From assembly GCA_963926475.1 (NCBI GenBank), contig CAWUXE010000010.1:1-64000 (forward strand): a stretch of 64,000 nucleotides of DNA, read 5' to 3'. The notes beneath the pieces are model-generated. The model did not search any database. It had not been told where the DNA came from and saw only the letters and a program-made list of their open reading frames with translations. The position numbers and the translations under genes are program-made. Positions 50,694 through 60,473 of this stretch are shown here, piece after piece; position 1 is the stretch's first letter; the number at the start of each line of letters is the position of its first letter. This stretch comes from UBA2040 sp002384725 (GTDB lineage Bacteria; Bacteroidota; Bacteroidia; Flavobacteriales_D; Crocinitomicaceae).

Positions 50694-53600
50694 ATGATTC
50701 CTTTTAGGCATATTATTGTTTTTTTAATCCTCTTTTTTGGTTGGCTTCAAAAAATTAATGCCCAAGAATCTAACTTTCGTCGATTCAAAATTGCTACGAA
50801 TATCCCAGTGAAAATAGACACCATGGTTGTTGCGCCAAATACTTTGGAGTTGTATTGTGGCATAACCAAACTGTCATATGATCAATTTACTTTCATCCAT
50901 AAAACGAATGAAATAACCGTTTTAGTCAACTGCTCCGACTCTATTTTAATTCAATACCGCGTTTTACCTTTTCGTCTTGAAACCATTTATCAAAAACGCG
51001 ACAGTTCTTTTTTGTATCTCGATTACACAAACGATAGAGACAAATTTTTAATTAAAAACATTCCCACCAATGCGGATGTTTTCGGTGGAAGTGCCCTCAA
51101 TAAATCCGGTTCAATATCAAGAGGTATTACTTTCGGAAACAACCAAAACTTGGGTGTCAACTCTTCTTTAAATTTGGAACTTTCGGGTGAAATAGCTCCC
51201 AACTTAAAAATGTTGGCTGTTATTTCTGACAACAACCTTCCCATTCAGCCCGATGGAAATACGAACCAATTGAGGGAATTTGATCAAGTTTTTATTCAGA
51301 TATATAACGATAGATTAAAGTTAATCGCCGGTGATTTCTGGCTTCGAAAGCCCAAAGGATATTTCGCCAATTACACCAAACGAGCACAAGGATTAACTTT
51401 TGAAAATAGATGGAATTTATCAGAAGAAAAAACGTGGAAAACACAAATTAGTGGTGCTCTATCTCGAGGGAAATTTAACCGACAAATCATTCAAGGAACG
51501 GAAGGGAATCAAGGTCCGTATCGATTAATTGGGGCCGACAACGAACCTTTTATTATTGTGCTTTCAGGAACCGAGCAAGTCTTCATCGACGGTAAATTAT
51601 TGGAGCGTGGACAAGAGTTCGATTATACGATAAACTACAATACTTCAGAGGTGGTTTTCACAAGTAGAAATCAAATAACGAAAGATTCCAGAATCGTTGT
51701 GGAATTTCAATATTCAGACCAAAATTATGCCCGTTCCATGCTGCAGAATTCCACTACCTATTCCAGTAAAAATTTCGACTTTTGGATCAACGCCTATTCG
51801 GAACAAGATGCTAAAAATCAATCACTTCAACAAGAACTTTCGCAAAGCCAAAAAAACCTTCTTTCGACCATTGGTGACAGTCTGATTTTAGCCCGAACGT
51901 CCAGTATCGATTCCGTAGGATTTCTAGATAATCAAGTGCAATATTTATTAATTGATTCCTTGGGATATGATAGTGTTTTAGTCTTTTCGGTAGATCAAAA
52001 TTTGGCGGTTTACAAAGCCATTTTTCAATTGGTAGGACAAGGAAATGGAGATTATGTTTTAGATAATTTCAATGCACTAGGTCGTGTTTACAAATGGGTT
52101 GCACCAGTGGCCGGTGTTTCGGAAGGAAATTACGCCCCTTCGCGTTTACTTGTTGCACCTATAAAGCAGCAAATGGTGGCCAGTGGTTTCTCATACAAAA
52201 TCAACAGTAAATGGACGATAGAAAACGAAGCTGCTTTAACTGTTCACGACATCAATACTTTTTCGAGAGAAGATGCCCAAGACGACAAAGGATTCTCTAA
52301 TCGTTTCAAGATAGTCGGTTTGCAGCACATTGGCAAAGACTCCCTCCGCAATTGGCAAATGGAAACGAAGGGTGAAGTCGAATTTCTACAAAAGTATTTT
52401 AAACCGATTCAGCAATATAGAGCTGTGGAATTTGACCGCGATTGGAACACTCGAAATCAGAGTTTTGAAGGTGATCAATTGTATATCACAGCGGCTGAAA
52501 AATTCATCAATAAAAAATATGGTTTTATTAATGTTGAAGCCCAAAGATTTGCGGTCGGACAAGATTTTGAAGGATACAAGGGTCAACTCAATGGAAAATG
52601 GAAGCAGAATGGTTTTCAGGCGGATTGTTTGGGAAGCATAATGTCTTCTGATGCTTCTGGAAAGAATGATTATCTCCGTCACAAGGTCGATTTATCGCAG
52701 AAAATTGGAAAAATCCGCATCGGGTACAAAGACGATCATGAACGCAATGTTTTCAGAAATACGATTCCCTTAGAGAAAAACAGTTACCAATTTTTCGACT
52801 ATCAGTTCTATTTAGCGAGTGGCGATTCTACCAAAAATGATTTCAAAGTTTTTTACCGTGAACGGTATGATTTATTGTCTGATTCCACCCGATTAATCGA
52901 AGCTGCAAAAGCAACAACTGTTGGTGGAGAAATCACTTTTCGGAATTTAAAAAACCAACGTCTGAACATTGTAACAAGTTATCGAGAATTAGAGATAAAA
53001 GACCCCACTTTAATCAATCAAACGCCTGAAAATTCACTTTTGGGACGAATAGATTACGAATTAAGAGCATTCAAAAATGCTTTGACTTTCAGCACTTTTT
53101 ATGAAGCGGGCTCTGGCTTAGAGTTGAAACGAGAATTTCTGTACATCAAAGTAAACGACGGTCAAGGCGTGTATACTTGGATAGATTACAATAATGATGA
53201 AATCAAGGATTTGAACGAATTTGAGATTGCTCAATTTGTGGATCAAGCCAGTTACATTCGCGTATTTACTCCGAGTAATGAATATGTCAAAACATTCTCC
53301 AACGAATTAAATCAAAGTGTTTTTCTTCGTCCAGAACGCCTTTGGTCAACGAAAAAAGGAGTTCGAAAAATACTGGCAAAATTCTCTGATCAGGCTCGCT
53401 TTCGGATCAATAAAAAAACAACAGGATTGGCCGGTTTCGATGCCTTTAATCCGATTGACGGAGGAGTTAGAGATACAAACTTAATTTCCACCTCAACTAG
53501 TTTGCGGAATTCGTTGTTCTTCAACCGTACCTCTAATCTTTTTGCGGCGGAATATGATTTCCAAGACATTCAGTCCAAATCACTTTTGGCCAATGGTTTC

Positions 53601-54137
53601 GATGCACGATCGAATACCTTTAATCAATTAAAAGGACGATTAAATATTTCTAAAATTTTCTCGATAGAATACGCTTATCAGCGTGGTAATAAATTGGTAG
53701 AAGCCGATTATACTGCTGGACGGAATTACGATTTAAACTACTTTTTTCACGCTCCTTCGTTCAGTTATCAGCCCAATACTAAATTCAGAATTAGTTTGGA
53801 TGGGAAATATACAGAGAAGAAAAACGGCCTTGATCTTGACGGTCAAAATGCATACTTGGGTGAAATTGGGACGAGCTTAAAATACAACCAAAGTGAAAAA
53901 GGAAGTTTACAAGCCAATTTCAAAACGGTAAATATTACCTATCAATCTGACCCAAATAATGCGCTCGGTTTTGAGATGCTAGAAGGACTGAAACCTGGAG
54001 TAAATTACACATGGGCAGCTGGTTATCAGCGCTCTATTTCAAAAAATTTGCAAATTTCAATTCAATATAACGGGCGTAAATCTGAATTAAACAAAGCGAT
54101 ACATTCAGGCGGTATGGAGGTTCGGGCCTTTTTCTAA
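50694..54137 (+). CDS. Large outer-membrane beta-barrel-like protein, unknown function
   Basis: About 1147 residues. A signal peptide (HIIVFLILFFGWLQKINAQ) is followed by a conserved-looking N-terminal part: GSALNKSGSISRGITFGNNQN, LNLELSGEIAPNLKMLAVISD, then IYNDRLKLIAGDFWLRKP and YFANYTKRAQGL. The remaining two thirds alternate short polar/aromatic beta strands, ending in an aromatic residue (RAFF), as outer-membrane barrels do. EIKDLNEFEIAQF resembles a calcium-binding acidic loop. No plug, TonB box or T9SS sorting domain is seen. The start may be GTG 50688 or ATG 50694. I cannot assign a function. Confidence 0.7.
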   Translation: MIPFRHIIVFLILFFGWLQKINAQESNFRRFKIATNIPVKIDTMVVAPNTLELYCGITKLSYDQFTFIHKTNEITVLVNCSDSILIQYRVLPFRLETIYQKRDSSFLYLDYTNDRDKFLIKNIPTNADVFGGSALNKSGSISRGITFGNNQNLGVNSSLNLELSGEIAPNLKMLAVISDNNLPIQPDGNTNQLREFDQVFIQIYNDRLKLIAGDFWLRKPKGYFANYTKRAQGLTFENRWNLSEEKTWKTQISGALSRGKFNRQIIQGTEGNQGPYRLIGADNEPFIIVLSGTEQVFIDGKLLERGQEFDYTINYNTSEVVFTSRNQITKDSRIVVEFQYSDQNYARSMLQNSTTYSSKNFDFWINAYSEQDAKNQSLQQELSQSQKNLLSTIGDSLILARTSSIDSVGFLDNQVQYLLIDSLGYDSVLVFSVDQNLAVYKAIFQLVGQGNGDYVLDNFNALGRVYKWVAPVAGVSEGNYAPSRLLVAPIKQQMVASGFSYKINSKWTIENEAALTVHDINTFSREDAQDDKGFSNRFKIVGLQHIGKDSLRNWQMETKGEVEFLQKYFKPIQQYRAVEFDRDWNTRNQSFEGDQLYITAAEKFINKKYGFINVEAQRFAVGQDFEGYKGQLNGKWKQNGFQADCLGSIMSSDASGKNDYLRHKVDLSQKIGKIRIGYKDDHERNVFRNTIPLEKNSYQFFDYQFYLASGDSTKNDFKVFYRERYDLLSDSTRLIEAAKATTVGGEITFRNLKNQRLNIVTSYRELEIKDPTLINQTPENSLLGRIDYELRAFKNALTFSTFYEAGSGLELKREFLYIKVNDGQGVYTWIDYNNDEIKDLNEFEIAQFVDQASYIRVFTPSNEYVKTFSNELNQSVFLRPERLWSTKKGVRKILAKFSDQARFRINKKTTGLAGFDAFNPIDGGVRDTNLISTSTSLRNSLFFNRTSNLFAAEYDFQDIQSKSLLANGFDARSNTFNQLKGRLNISKIFSIEYAYQRGNKLVEADYTAGRNYDLNYFFHAPSFSYQPNTKFRISLDGKYTEKKNGLDLDGQNAYLGEIGTSLKYNQSEKGSLQANFKTVNITYQSDPNNALGFEMLEGLKPGVNYTWAAGYQRSISKNLQISIQYNGRKSELNKAIHSGGMEVRAFF

Positions 54138-54252
54138 TCGAAAGGAATCTATACCTTGCACGTCCAACTGCCTTGACAAAATAATATATGACAAGAATTA
54201 GGTTATGTGGCTCTTGATATAAATATACGAGTATCCCGAGCAAAGCCGAAGA

Positions 54253-55332
54253 CTATGTCTCCGCCTGCAACTTCTCCGCGTTCTCCGCCATTTTCAGAGC
54301 ATCCACCATTTCTTGCATATCGCCATTCATAAACGAACTTAGATTGTACATCGTCTTGTTGATGCGGTGATCGGTGATTCTTCCTTGAGGATAGTTATAC
54401 GTTCTGATTTTTGCGGAACGGTCACCTGAACTCACCAAGGTTTTTCTATGTGCCGAGCGTTCTTCGTTGATTCTGTCCAACTCCATTTGGTACAATCTGG
54501 AACGTAAAACCGTTATCGCTTTTTCCAAGTTTTTGTGCTGTGAACGACCATCTTGACATTCAACAACCAATCCCGTAGGAATGTGAGTCAAACGAATGGC
54601 AGACTCTGTCTTGTTGACGTGCTGACCACCCGCTCCAGAAGCACGAAAGGTATCACGACGGACGTCTGTTGCCATGTTCAATTCCACATCCACCTCTTCC
54701 GCTTCGGGTAAAACAGCAACTGTGATTGCTGAAGTATGAACCCGACCTTGTGATTCTGTTTCGGGAACACGTTGTACACGATGCACACCAGATTCAAATT
54801 TGAGATTTCCATAAATGGCATCACCCGTTACTTCGCAAGCAATTTCTTTGAATCCTGACGTAGTACCTGGCGATGAATTGAGGATTTCATATTGCCAACC
54901 GCGTTCTTTGAAAAACATGGTGTACATTCTAAATACGTCTTCAACGAAAATACAAGCCTCGTCACCACCGGTTCCCGATCTAAATTCCATGATGGCATTT
55001 TTATCGTCTTCGGGATCTTTCGGAATCAACATAAACTTGATTTCTTCTTCCATCTCAGGGCGAAGATTCTCCAATTCATCGATTTCTCCTTTGGCCATTT
55101 CACGCATTTCAGGATCTTTTTCTTCAGCCAACAAGGCTTTTGCAGAAACTAAATTGTCGAGTATGTTTTTGTATTTGAAATAGATTTTATCCATCTCATC
55201 CAAGTCTTTGTACTCCTTGCTAAGCTTGACATATCGCGGCATATCCGCAATAATATCGGGATCGGTAATTTGTGTTCCAACCTCGATAAAACGGTAATGG
55301 ATAGCCTCTAATTTTTGAAGTAAATCGTTCAT
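54253..55332 (-). CDS. prfA: Peptide chain release factor 1
   Basis: RF1 recognises UAA and UAG and triggers peptide release. The 359 residues show the GGQ motif at 235-237 (SGAGGQHVNKTESAIR), which enters the peptidyl transferase centre. VQRVPETESQGRVHTSAITVA is the usual codon-recognition-domain sequence. The C-terminus RITDHRINKTMYNL is canonical. Many TAG stops in this window agree with normal RF1 use. It lies 76 bp after purM on the same strand. Confidence 0.96.
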   Translation of the reverse strand: MNDLLQKLEAIHYRFIEVGTQITDPDIIADMPRYVKLSKEYKDLDEMDKIYFKYKNILDNLVSAKALLAEEKDPEMREMAKGEIDELENLRPEMEEEIKFMLIPKDPEDDKNAIMEFRSGTGGDEACIFVEDVFRMYTMFFKERGWQYEILNSSPGTTSGFKEIACEVTGDAIYGNLKFESGVHRVQRVPETESQGRVHTSAITVAVLPEAEEVDVELNMATDVRRDTFRASGAGGQHVNKTESAIRLTHIPTGLVVECQDGRSQHKNLEKAITVLRSRLYQMELDRINEERSAHRKTLVSSGDRSAKIRTYNYPQGRITDHRINKTMYNLSSFMNGDMQEMVDALKMAENAEKLQAET

Positions 55333-55353
55333 TCTTTTGAGAATAGGGAACCG

Positions 55354-55389
55354 AGAGCAGAGAATAGAGTTGGAGCATTTCTCTGCTCT
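55354..55389. repeat. Inverted repeat between purM and prfA
   Basis: AGAGCAGAGAA (55354-55364) pairs with TTCTCTGCTCT (55379-55389). Flanking GAATAG/CTATTC copies could extend the stem. It fills the 76-bp gap between two co-directional genes and may weaken read-through or stabilise mRNA ends. Confidence 0.55.
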
Positions 55390-55408
55390 CTATTCTATTT
55401 CCTTTGTT

Positions 55409-56575
55409 CTAATAATTGAATTCCCCGTAAGGAGATGTAATCGTTAATTTATTGCCTTCGTTTTTCTCTACGCGACCAACAATTTGTGCGTCGATATTGA
55501 AGGATTTTGAGATGTCTATTATGGATTGAGCCACTTCTTTGGGAACGTAAATTTCCATTCGGTGTCCCATATTGAAAACCTTGTACATTTCTTTCCAATC
55601 GGTGTTCGACTCTTCTTGAATCAACTTGAAAAGTGGTGGAATCCGGAACATATTGTCCTTGATCACATGCACGTCTTTCACAAAGTGCAGAACTTTCGTT
55701 TGAGCACCGCCTGAACAATGAACCATTCCATGAATTTCAGAACGATGATTGTCTAATATTTTCTTGATAACTGGCGCGTAAGTTCGTGTTGGAGAAAGTA
55801 CCAATTTTCCTGCATTGATGGGACTTCCTTCTACCTCATCCGTTAATTCTTTCGTTCCAGAATACACCAAATCAGAAGGAACAGCGGGGTCAAAACTTTC
55901 AGGAAAATCATTCGCTAACGTTTTAGAGAAAACATCATGTCGAGCAGATGTCAATCCGTTGCTTCCCATTCCTCCGTTGTATTCTTTCTCGTAAGACGCT
56001 TGACCAAAAGAAGCCAAACCAACGATAACATCACCATCTTGAATGTTGTGATTAGAAACCACATCCGATCGTTTCATCCGACAAACAACAGTTGAATCAA
56101 CTATGATCGTTCGAACTAAATCACCAATATCTGCAGTCTCTCCACCAGTTGATTGAATGCCAATTCCTTGCGAACGCAAATCAGCTAAAAGTTCTTCCGT
56201 TCCGTTAATGATTTCAGAAATAACTTCGCCAGTAATCAAACCTTTGTTTCGACCAATTGTGGAAGAAAGCAGAATATTATCGGTCGCTCCAACGCAAAGT
56301 AAATCATCAATATTCATGATTAATGCATCCTGAGCAATTCCTTTCCAAACAGAAACATCGCCCGTCGTTTTCCAATACATGTAAGCTAATGCAGATTTCG
56401 TTCCAGCTCCATCGGCATGCATTACGACACAATAATCTTCATCACCCGTTAAAGAATCAGGAACTATTTTACAAAAAGCTTGTGGAAATAAACCTTTGTC
56501 GACGTTTTTTATTGCATTGTGAACTTCCTCTTTACCTGCGGAGACTCCTCGAAGTTGATAGCGCGTATCAGACAT
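55409..56575 (-). CDS. purM: Phosphoribosylformylglycinamidine cyclo-ligase (AIR synthase), Bacteroidota type
   Basis: PurM closes the imidazole ring in purine synthesis (FGAM to AIR, ATP-dependent). The 388-residue protein is longer than E. coli PurM (345), as in Bacteroidota. AIR-synthase signatures are VVMHADGAGTKSALAYMYWK, MNIDDLLCVGATDNILLSST, STGGETADIGDLVRTIIVD and DGDVIVGLASFGQASYE. The C-terminal domain has MVHCSGGAQTKVLHFV. A stand-alone gene followed by prfA; other pur genes are not in the window. Confidence 0.93.
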   Translation of the reverse strand: MSDTRYQLRGVSAGKEEVHNAIKNVDKGLFPQAFCKIVPDSLTGDEDYCVVMHADGAGTKSALAYMYWKTTGDVSVWKGIAQDALIMNIDDLLCVGATDNILLSSTIGRNKGLITGEVISEIINGTEELLADLRSQGIGIQSTGGETADIGDLVRTIIVDSTVVCRMKRSDVVSNHNIQDGDVIVGLASFGQASYEKEYNGGMGSNGLTSARHDVFSKTLANDFPESFDPAVPSDLVYSGTKELTDEVEGSPINAGKLVLSPTRTYAPVIKKILDNHRSEIHGMVHCSGGAQTKVLHFVKDVHVIKDNMFRIPPLFKLIQEESNTDWKEMYKVFNMGHRMEIYVPKEVAQSIIDISKSFNIDAQIVGRVEKNEGNKLTITSPYGEFNY

Positions 56576-56810
56576 TTTTGGTGTTTTTTAGAAGTGTAAA
56601 GATAAGAGTTTAAAACGGGATATTGAAAGTTTGACTTTTTTAAGATTGGCAGGATTATTCTTTCTTCGAATTAGTTCGGTTTAACCCAAAAATCATCAGG
56701 ATTATTAGTCATATTAGTTGAACATCGTCGAATTAAGTCAATCGGAAAGTCATAAAAAGCTTAAACGGCATCTTTTGCTTATTTAAAGGTTCAAACGTAT
56801 GTATGTGCGG

Positions 56811-57665
56811 TTATTGAACAATGAGTTTTTTGCGCAATTGATTGTTCCCTTCGGAAACTTCAACAAAATAAACTCCTTTTTGGGTTAGATTTACCTCTAC
56901 TTTTCCTGCCGATTTTGCATTTATTTTAGACCGAGAATAAACCGTTTGGCCCAGTACATTGATGATTCGTACATCGATGAGATTATAGTGACCTTGAAAA
57001 TTAGAAAGGGTGAAATTTCCATTGCTTGGATTGGGGAATATATTGTAAGAAAGAGGTAAAAACTCTTCTTCCAATCCAATATTACATACTTCAAAAACAA
57101 CTGTTTTACTGGTGTCTGTTTCACATCCCAAAAAGTCGGTTGTCATCACTGAATAATTTCCCGATTGAGTTACGCTAATTGTTGCTGAAGTATCGCCTGT
57201 GGACCAAGAATACGAGTTGGCGGGATTAATTGACGTTAACGTAATCGTATCTCCAACACAAGCCGTATCATTTGGTGCCGCAATAATTTGATTCAATTGC
57301 GCCACTTGCGTAATGATCAATGTATTTGGACAAGGCGTTCCTGTTGTTTGCGGATTACTCGCAACAACCCGTACTTTGTAAAGAAATCCAAAGTTTGTAT
57401 TTGCCGGTATGGTTGCTAAAATAAAACCAAGGTTAAAAGGAGCTGATCCAATATCTACTGGCGCTGTGAATTGACCGAAAGCATTCGAAAGTTGAGCGGT
57501 AAACACATTGCCTGGAGAAAATGTTCCTGTGGAAGAAAATGGCACCAAGACATTGCCTCCGGCACATGTTGACAATTGCAAAATCGTATCCGTTATAATT
57601 GTGTTTTGAGCGCTCAAGTTTTTCGCAAACAAGAGGATGGCAACTATTATGATCCATTTTTTCAT
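56811..57665 (-). CDS. Secreted protein with T9SS type A sorting domain
   Basis: A 284-residue protein from the ATG at 57665 (an upstream in-frame ATG would place 12 residues before the signal peptide). The signal peptide is KKWIIIVAILLFAKNLSAQ. The mature part has beta-sandwich, Ig-like stretches (VGDTITLTSINPANSYSWS, then YSVMTTDFLGCETD). It ends with a complete type A sorting domain: YNIFPNPSNGNFTLSN, VLGQTVYSR, KGVYFVEVSEG, KKLIVQ. It should be exported and attached or released by the type IX system. No enzymatic domain is seen. Confidence 0.85.
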   Translation of the reverse strand: MKKWIIIVAILLFAKNLSAQNTIITDTILQLSTCAGGNVLVPFSSTGTFSPGNVFTAQLSNAFGQFTAPVDIGSAPFNLGFILATIPANTNFGFLYKVRVVASNPQTTGTPCPNTLIITQVAQLNQIIAAPNDTACVGDTITLTSINPANSYSWSTGDTSATISVTQSGNYSVMTTDFLGCETDTSKTVVFEVCNIGLEEEFLPLSYNIFPNPSNGNFTLSNFQGHYNLIDVRIINVLGQTVYSRSKINAKSAGKVEVNLTQKGVYFVEVSEGNNQLRKKLIVQ

Positions 57666-57685
57666 ATACAATAGTATGGTTTTTC

Positions 57686-57814
57686 GCCACGAATTACACA
57701 AATTATCACTAATATTTTACGTTCGTCGTGTCATATGATTGAAAAACTCTAAAAAAGAACAAGAATTAAATATCTCTGATTCTTGCATTCGTGTTAATTA
57801 GTGTAATTAGTGGC
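57686..57814. repeat. Imperfect inverted repeat around an intergenic gap
   Basis: GCCACGAATTACACAAATTA at 57686 onward and the reverse complement of 57787-57814 (GCCACTAATTACACTAATTA...) are alike over 28 bp with few mismatches. The pair brackets the gap between two minus-strand genes. It looks like a dispersed intergenic repeat of AATTA/CAC units. Confidence 0.55.
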
Positions 57815-57821
57815 AAACACC

Positions 57822-59597
57822 TTAAATCACCTTCATTTTTTTCATCAAGAAAGTAGCGCTTTTATTCTTACAAATTCCCTCACGAAGCGTGTAATCGAAA
57901 TGCAAATCATTGTCTACTATTTCCACTTCAAAACATTTGTTGGTCAGTTGATTTGGGAATTCGGCCGTTGTATCACACACTTTTAAATCATGGGTAGCCA
58001 AAGCACCAATCGCATTTTTAGAGATTATTTTCTTCACGACTGCCACAGTTCCTGTTCGTTTATCATCCGAATTTGTTCCCCTTAAAATTTCATCTAAAAG
58101 CACAAAAGTCACTTGTTCATCAGCTGCATCCATCACTTCTTTCAATCGCTTCACTTCTGCAAAAAAGAACGATTCATTGTCGTTTAAAGAATCCGAAACA
58201 CGCATGGAAACGTAAACGGGAATGGCATGAATATTTGCCTTGGAGGCACAAATCGGAGCGCCAATTCCGCCCAAAACCATGTTCACGCCCAAGCTCCTTA
58301 AAAAGGTGCTTTTCCCTGACATATTCGAACCTGAGAGTATGATGAATTTTTCTTTATCAAAACTCACATTGCTTGTCACGCGTTGGTTCCTGTCCAAGAG
58401 CGGATGACCGAGACTTTCAAACTGAATGATGTGCTCTTCGTTTAGTTCAGGAAATACAAAATCGGGATTATTGTAACTCAAATTGGCAAAGGAATTAAGG
58501 GCCTCAAATTCTCCGATTACCTGTATCCAATTCATAACATCTTCAGCATTTTGCTTTTTCCATTTGGTTAAATTTCGCATGGTATGCAGGTGATACATGA
58601 CAAAACCGTTCATCAAAATCATAGCTGCTGGATTTAAAATATTGTCCAATTGCCCGAATAATTGAGAAAGTCGATTCATTTCTGAGCTAGCTGAAATCTT
58701 GTTTTTTGTGAGACGGATTTGTAAATCTACTAATGCTGTAGAGTCGAATTTTTTGTTCTCAATTTTAGACAAAATCTGACTATAATTTTTTAGTGTACGA
58801 TCTATATTCGTTGACTGAACGAGTTCCATTTTGATAGCTTTGAGGTTACGAGCAACCAAACCGAGATTGATAAGAAAAAGATAAAAACACTTTTCGCCGA
58901 TTCCAGCTTCGAAAATGATATTGTAGGTCGTTAATCCAATAAAAATGACAGGAAGAATATACGAGGCAAAGTCATAAAATTTAGGAATATGCTGAATCTT
59001 TGACTTCATCCATTTTGCCATATTCTCATGAATATCGCAACTGTCTGGTTTAACTTTTGATTGCGCCGAAACAGCTTGTCTCCATGGTAAATCACTAGCC
59101 AATTCTGCTACCGCTTTTTGCGTACTTAAAATAGATCCCTTTGATTTCAAAGACAATAAATTAGCCGCCAAAATCTTTTTCCCAATATAGGTTTCAGTTC
59201 TATTTAGTGTTTGAAAAAGCGACCGCGGTCCGAAAAAATCCAAATCAAAAGAATACGGATGAGTTGGGTCGATAAATTCACCGCCATCGGCAAATGGCAA
59301 AACTTTTTTTTCTAGAAAATCAATTTCGTTTTTATTGATTTCCATTAAAGCATTGACAAACTCCTTTTTGGTCGAAAGTTGATTGTACAAACGAACCAAA
59401 AAAACAAATGCAACAAAAAAGGCAGCCATTAACACCAAAACTACATTTTGACGCGATTGAAAATAGAAATAGATCAAAACCAAAATGGTGGTAAAAGTGA
59501 CCAAACGACCTATGCTGACAGTGCGCAATTTTTTCGATAAAGTATTGAATCGATCGGTATGTTCGGCTAGAAAAGTGGAATATGATTTTTGGGGCAT
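57822..59597 (-). CDS. Membrane-anchored MutS-like ATPase
   Basis: A 591-residue protein with the C-terminal MutS ATPase domain: Walker A GSNMSGKST (Lys429), SMRVSDSLNDNESFFFAE, Walker B VLLDEILRGTNSDD, and the dimer-interface segment ATHDLKVC. The N-terminal mismatch-binding domains of MutS and the Smr domain of MutS2 are absent. Instead there are two hydrophobic segments near residues 30-68 and more around 215-255. This form is common in Bacteroidota and annotated as MutS-family, but a role in mismatch repair is not established. Confidence 0.88.
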   Translation of the reverse strand: MPQKSYSTFLAEHTDRFNTLSKKLRTVSIGRLVTFTTILVLIYFYFQSRQNVVLVLMAAFFVAFVFLVRLYNQLSTKKEFVNALMEINKNEIDFLEKKVLPFADGGEFIDPTHPYSFDLDFFGPRSLFQTLNRTETYIGKKILAANLLSLKSKGSILSTQKAVAELASDLPWRQAVSAQSKVKPDSCDIHENMAKWMKSKIQHIPKFYDFASYILPVIFIGLTTYNIIFEAGIGEKCFYLFLINLGLVARNLKAIKMELVQSTNIDRTLKNYSQILSKIENKKFDSTALVDLQIRLTKNKISASSEMNRLSQLFGQLDNILNPAAMILMNGFVMYHLHTMRNLTKWKKQNAEDVMNWIQVIGEFEALNSFANLSYNNPDFVFPELNEEHIIQFESLGHPLLDRNQRVTSNVSFDKEKFIILSGSNMSGKSTFLRSLGVNMVLGGIGAPICASKANIHAIPVYVSMRVSDSLNDNESFFFAEVKRLKEVMDAADEQVTFVLLDEILRGTNSDDKRTGTVAVVKKIISKNAIGALATHDLKVCDTTAEFPNQLTNKCFEVEIVDNDLHFDYTLREGICKNKSATFLMKKMKVI

Positions 59598-59704
59598 GAT
59601 AGAGAATTCGTTTGGTCAATATGCGTGCTAATTTACCTAAAAAATGAACTATGGCAGACCCGGTTCAATGAACCATTCCCTCGCTTCTTTGTGCTTTTGG
59701 GTAG

Positions 59705-60183
59705 ATGCTTCGTCCTCTTATCTTTATGTTTATTCTTTTTGCAGGGAAATTAACTGCGCAAGAATCACCTCATCTGTCGATTTGGTATGACCAATTTACC
59801 GTGCGAGATCATTTCACGAACCAGTTGTTAAATATTATGGCCACTCGGGATTACGGTGTTTTTGGGGCAGTTTGTCCGATCAATACATTTCAGCAATGCA
59901 GAAACGATTGACGTATCTTCCTTTCGACAATCAAACTATTGAAATGAAAATGACGGAAGTCGATTATCGCGATGAATATCAATTAACAAAATGGGAATTG
60001 TTTTCGCCTGAACGTATGGATTCCATTTTTCAATTTGGAAAACAAGTGGGTGAAATGACCTTGAAATATGATGAGCTAGGACGTTTGATTTCAAATAGTT
60101 GGGCACCCATCTGTTCTGGATACAACACCCTACGACCCCGACTACAAATCACATATTTTAGAAACGCGCTATACCCAGTGTTC
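59705..60183 (+). pseudogene. Frameshifted, 3'-truncated secreted protein gene
   Basis: The first frame begins MLRPLIFMFILFAGKLTAQ (signal peptide), then LSIWYDQFTVRDHFTNQLL and stops after 68 codons. The next frame continues WGSLSDQYISAMQKRLTYL and on through LFSPERMDSIFQFGKQ. The two join near a T5G4 run at about 59851-59865, so a one-base indel is the likely lesion. From about 60184 the DNA belongs to a cyclase-like gene on the other strand, so the original 3' end is also lost. No family is recognised. Confidence 0.55.
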
Positions 60184-60433
60184 GATACCATGATAACATT
60201 CCATTTTTGGAACAAAACTGAAAGGTCCCATGATACCAGTAGAATGCCATTTTTTAGGCCAAGGAATATTCCCGCTGAAATTGATTTCACCCTGAATATG
60301 ATCAAGATTTAAAACCATTTTCTCACTCGAAAACGAATTATTTTCAATGTCCACATTCAATTTATCGTTTTTTACACCCCCAACCATGATAATGTTCCGG
60401 ATTGAAAAGTGCTTTTAATCTGTTTCGAATCAT
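60184..60433 (-). pseudogene. Tocopherol-cyclase-like gene remnant with deletions
   Basis: On the minus strand the frame from the ATG at 60433 reads MIRNRLKALFNPEHYHGWG and stops. In a second frame it continues FSSEKMVLNLDHIQGEINF, then IPWPKKWHSTGIMGPFSFV and PKMECYHGI. Both are hallmark segments of tocopherol-cyclase-like proteins (N-terminal NPE.YHGWG, later PWP...IMGP.....MECYHG). About 60 residues between them (usually EGWYFK...) are missing. Homology ends abruptly at 60184, where the opposite-strand ruin begins. Confidence 0.7.
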
Positions 60434-60473
60434 GAATTAAATTTAATATATGTTGTTGGTGGTACTGCTTATT

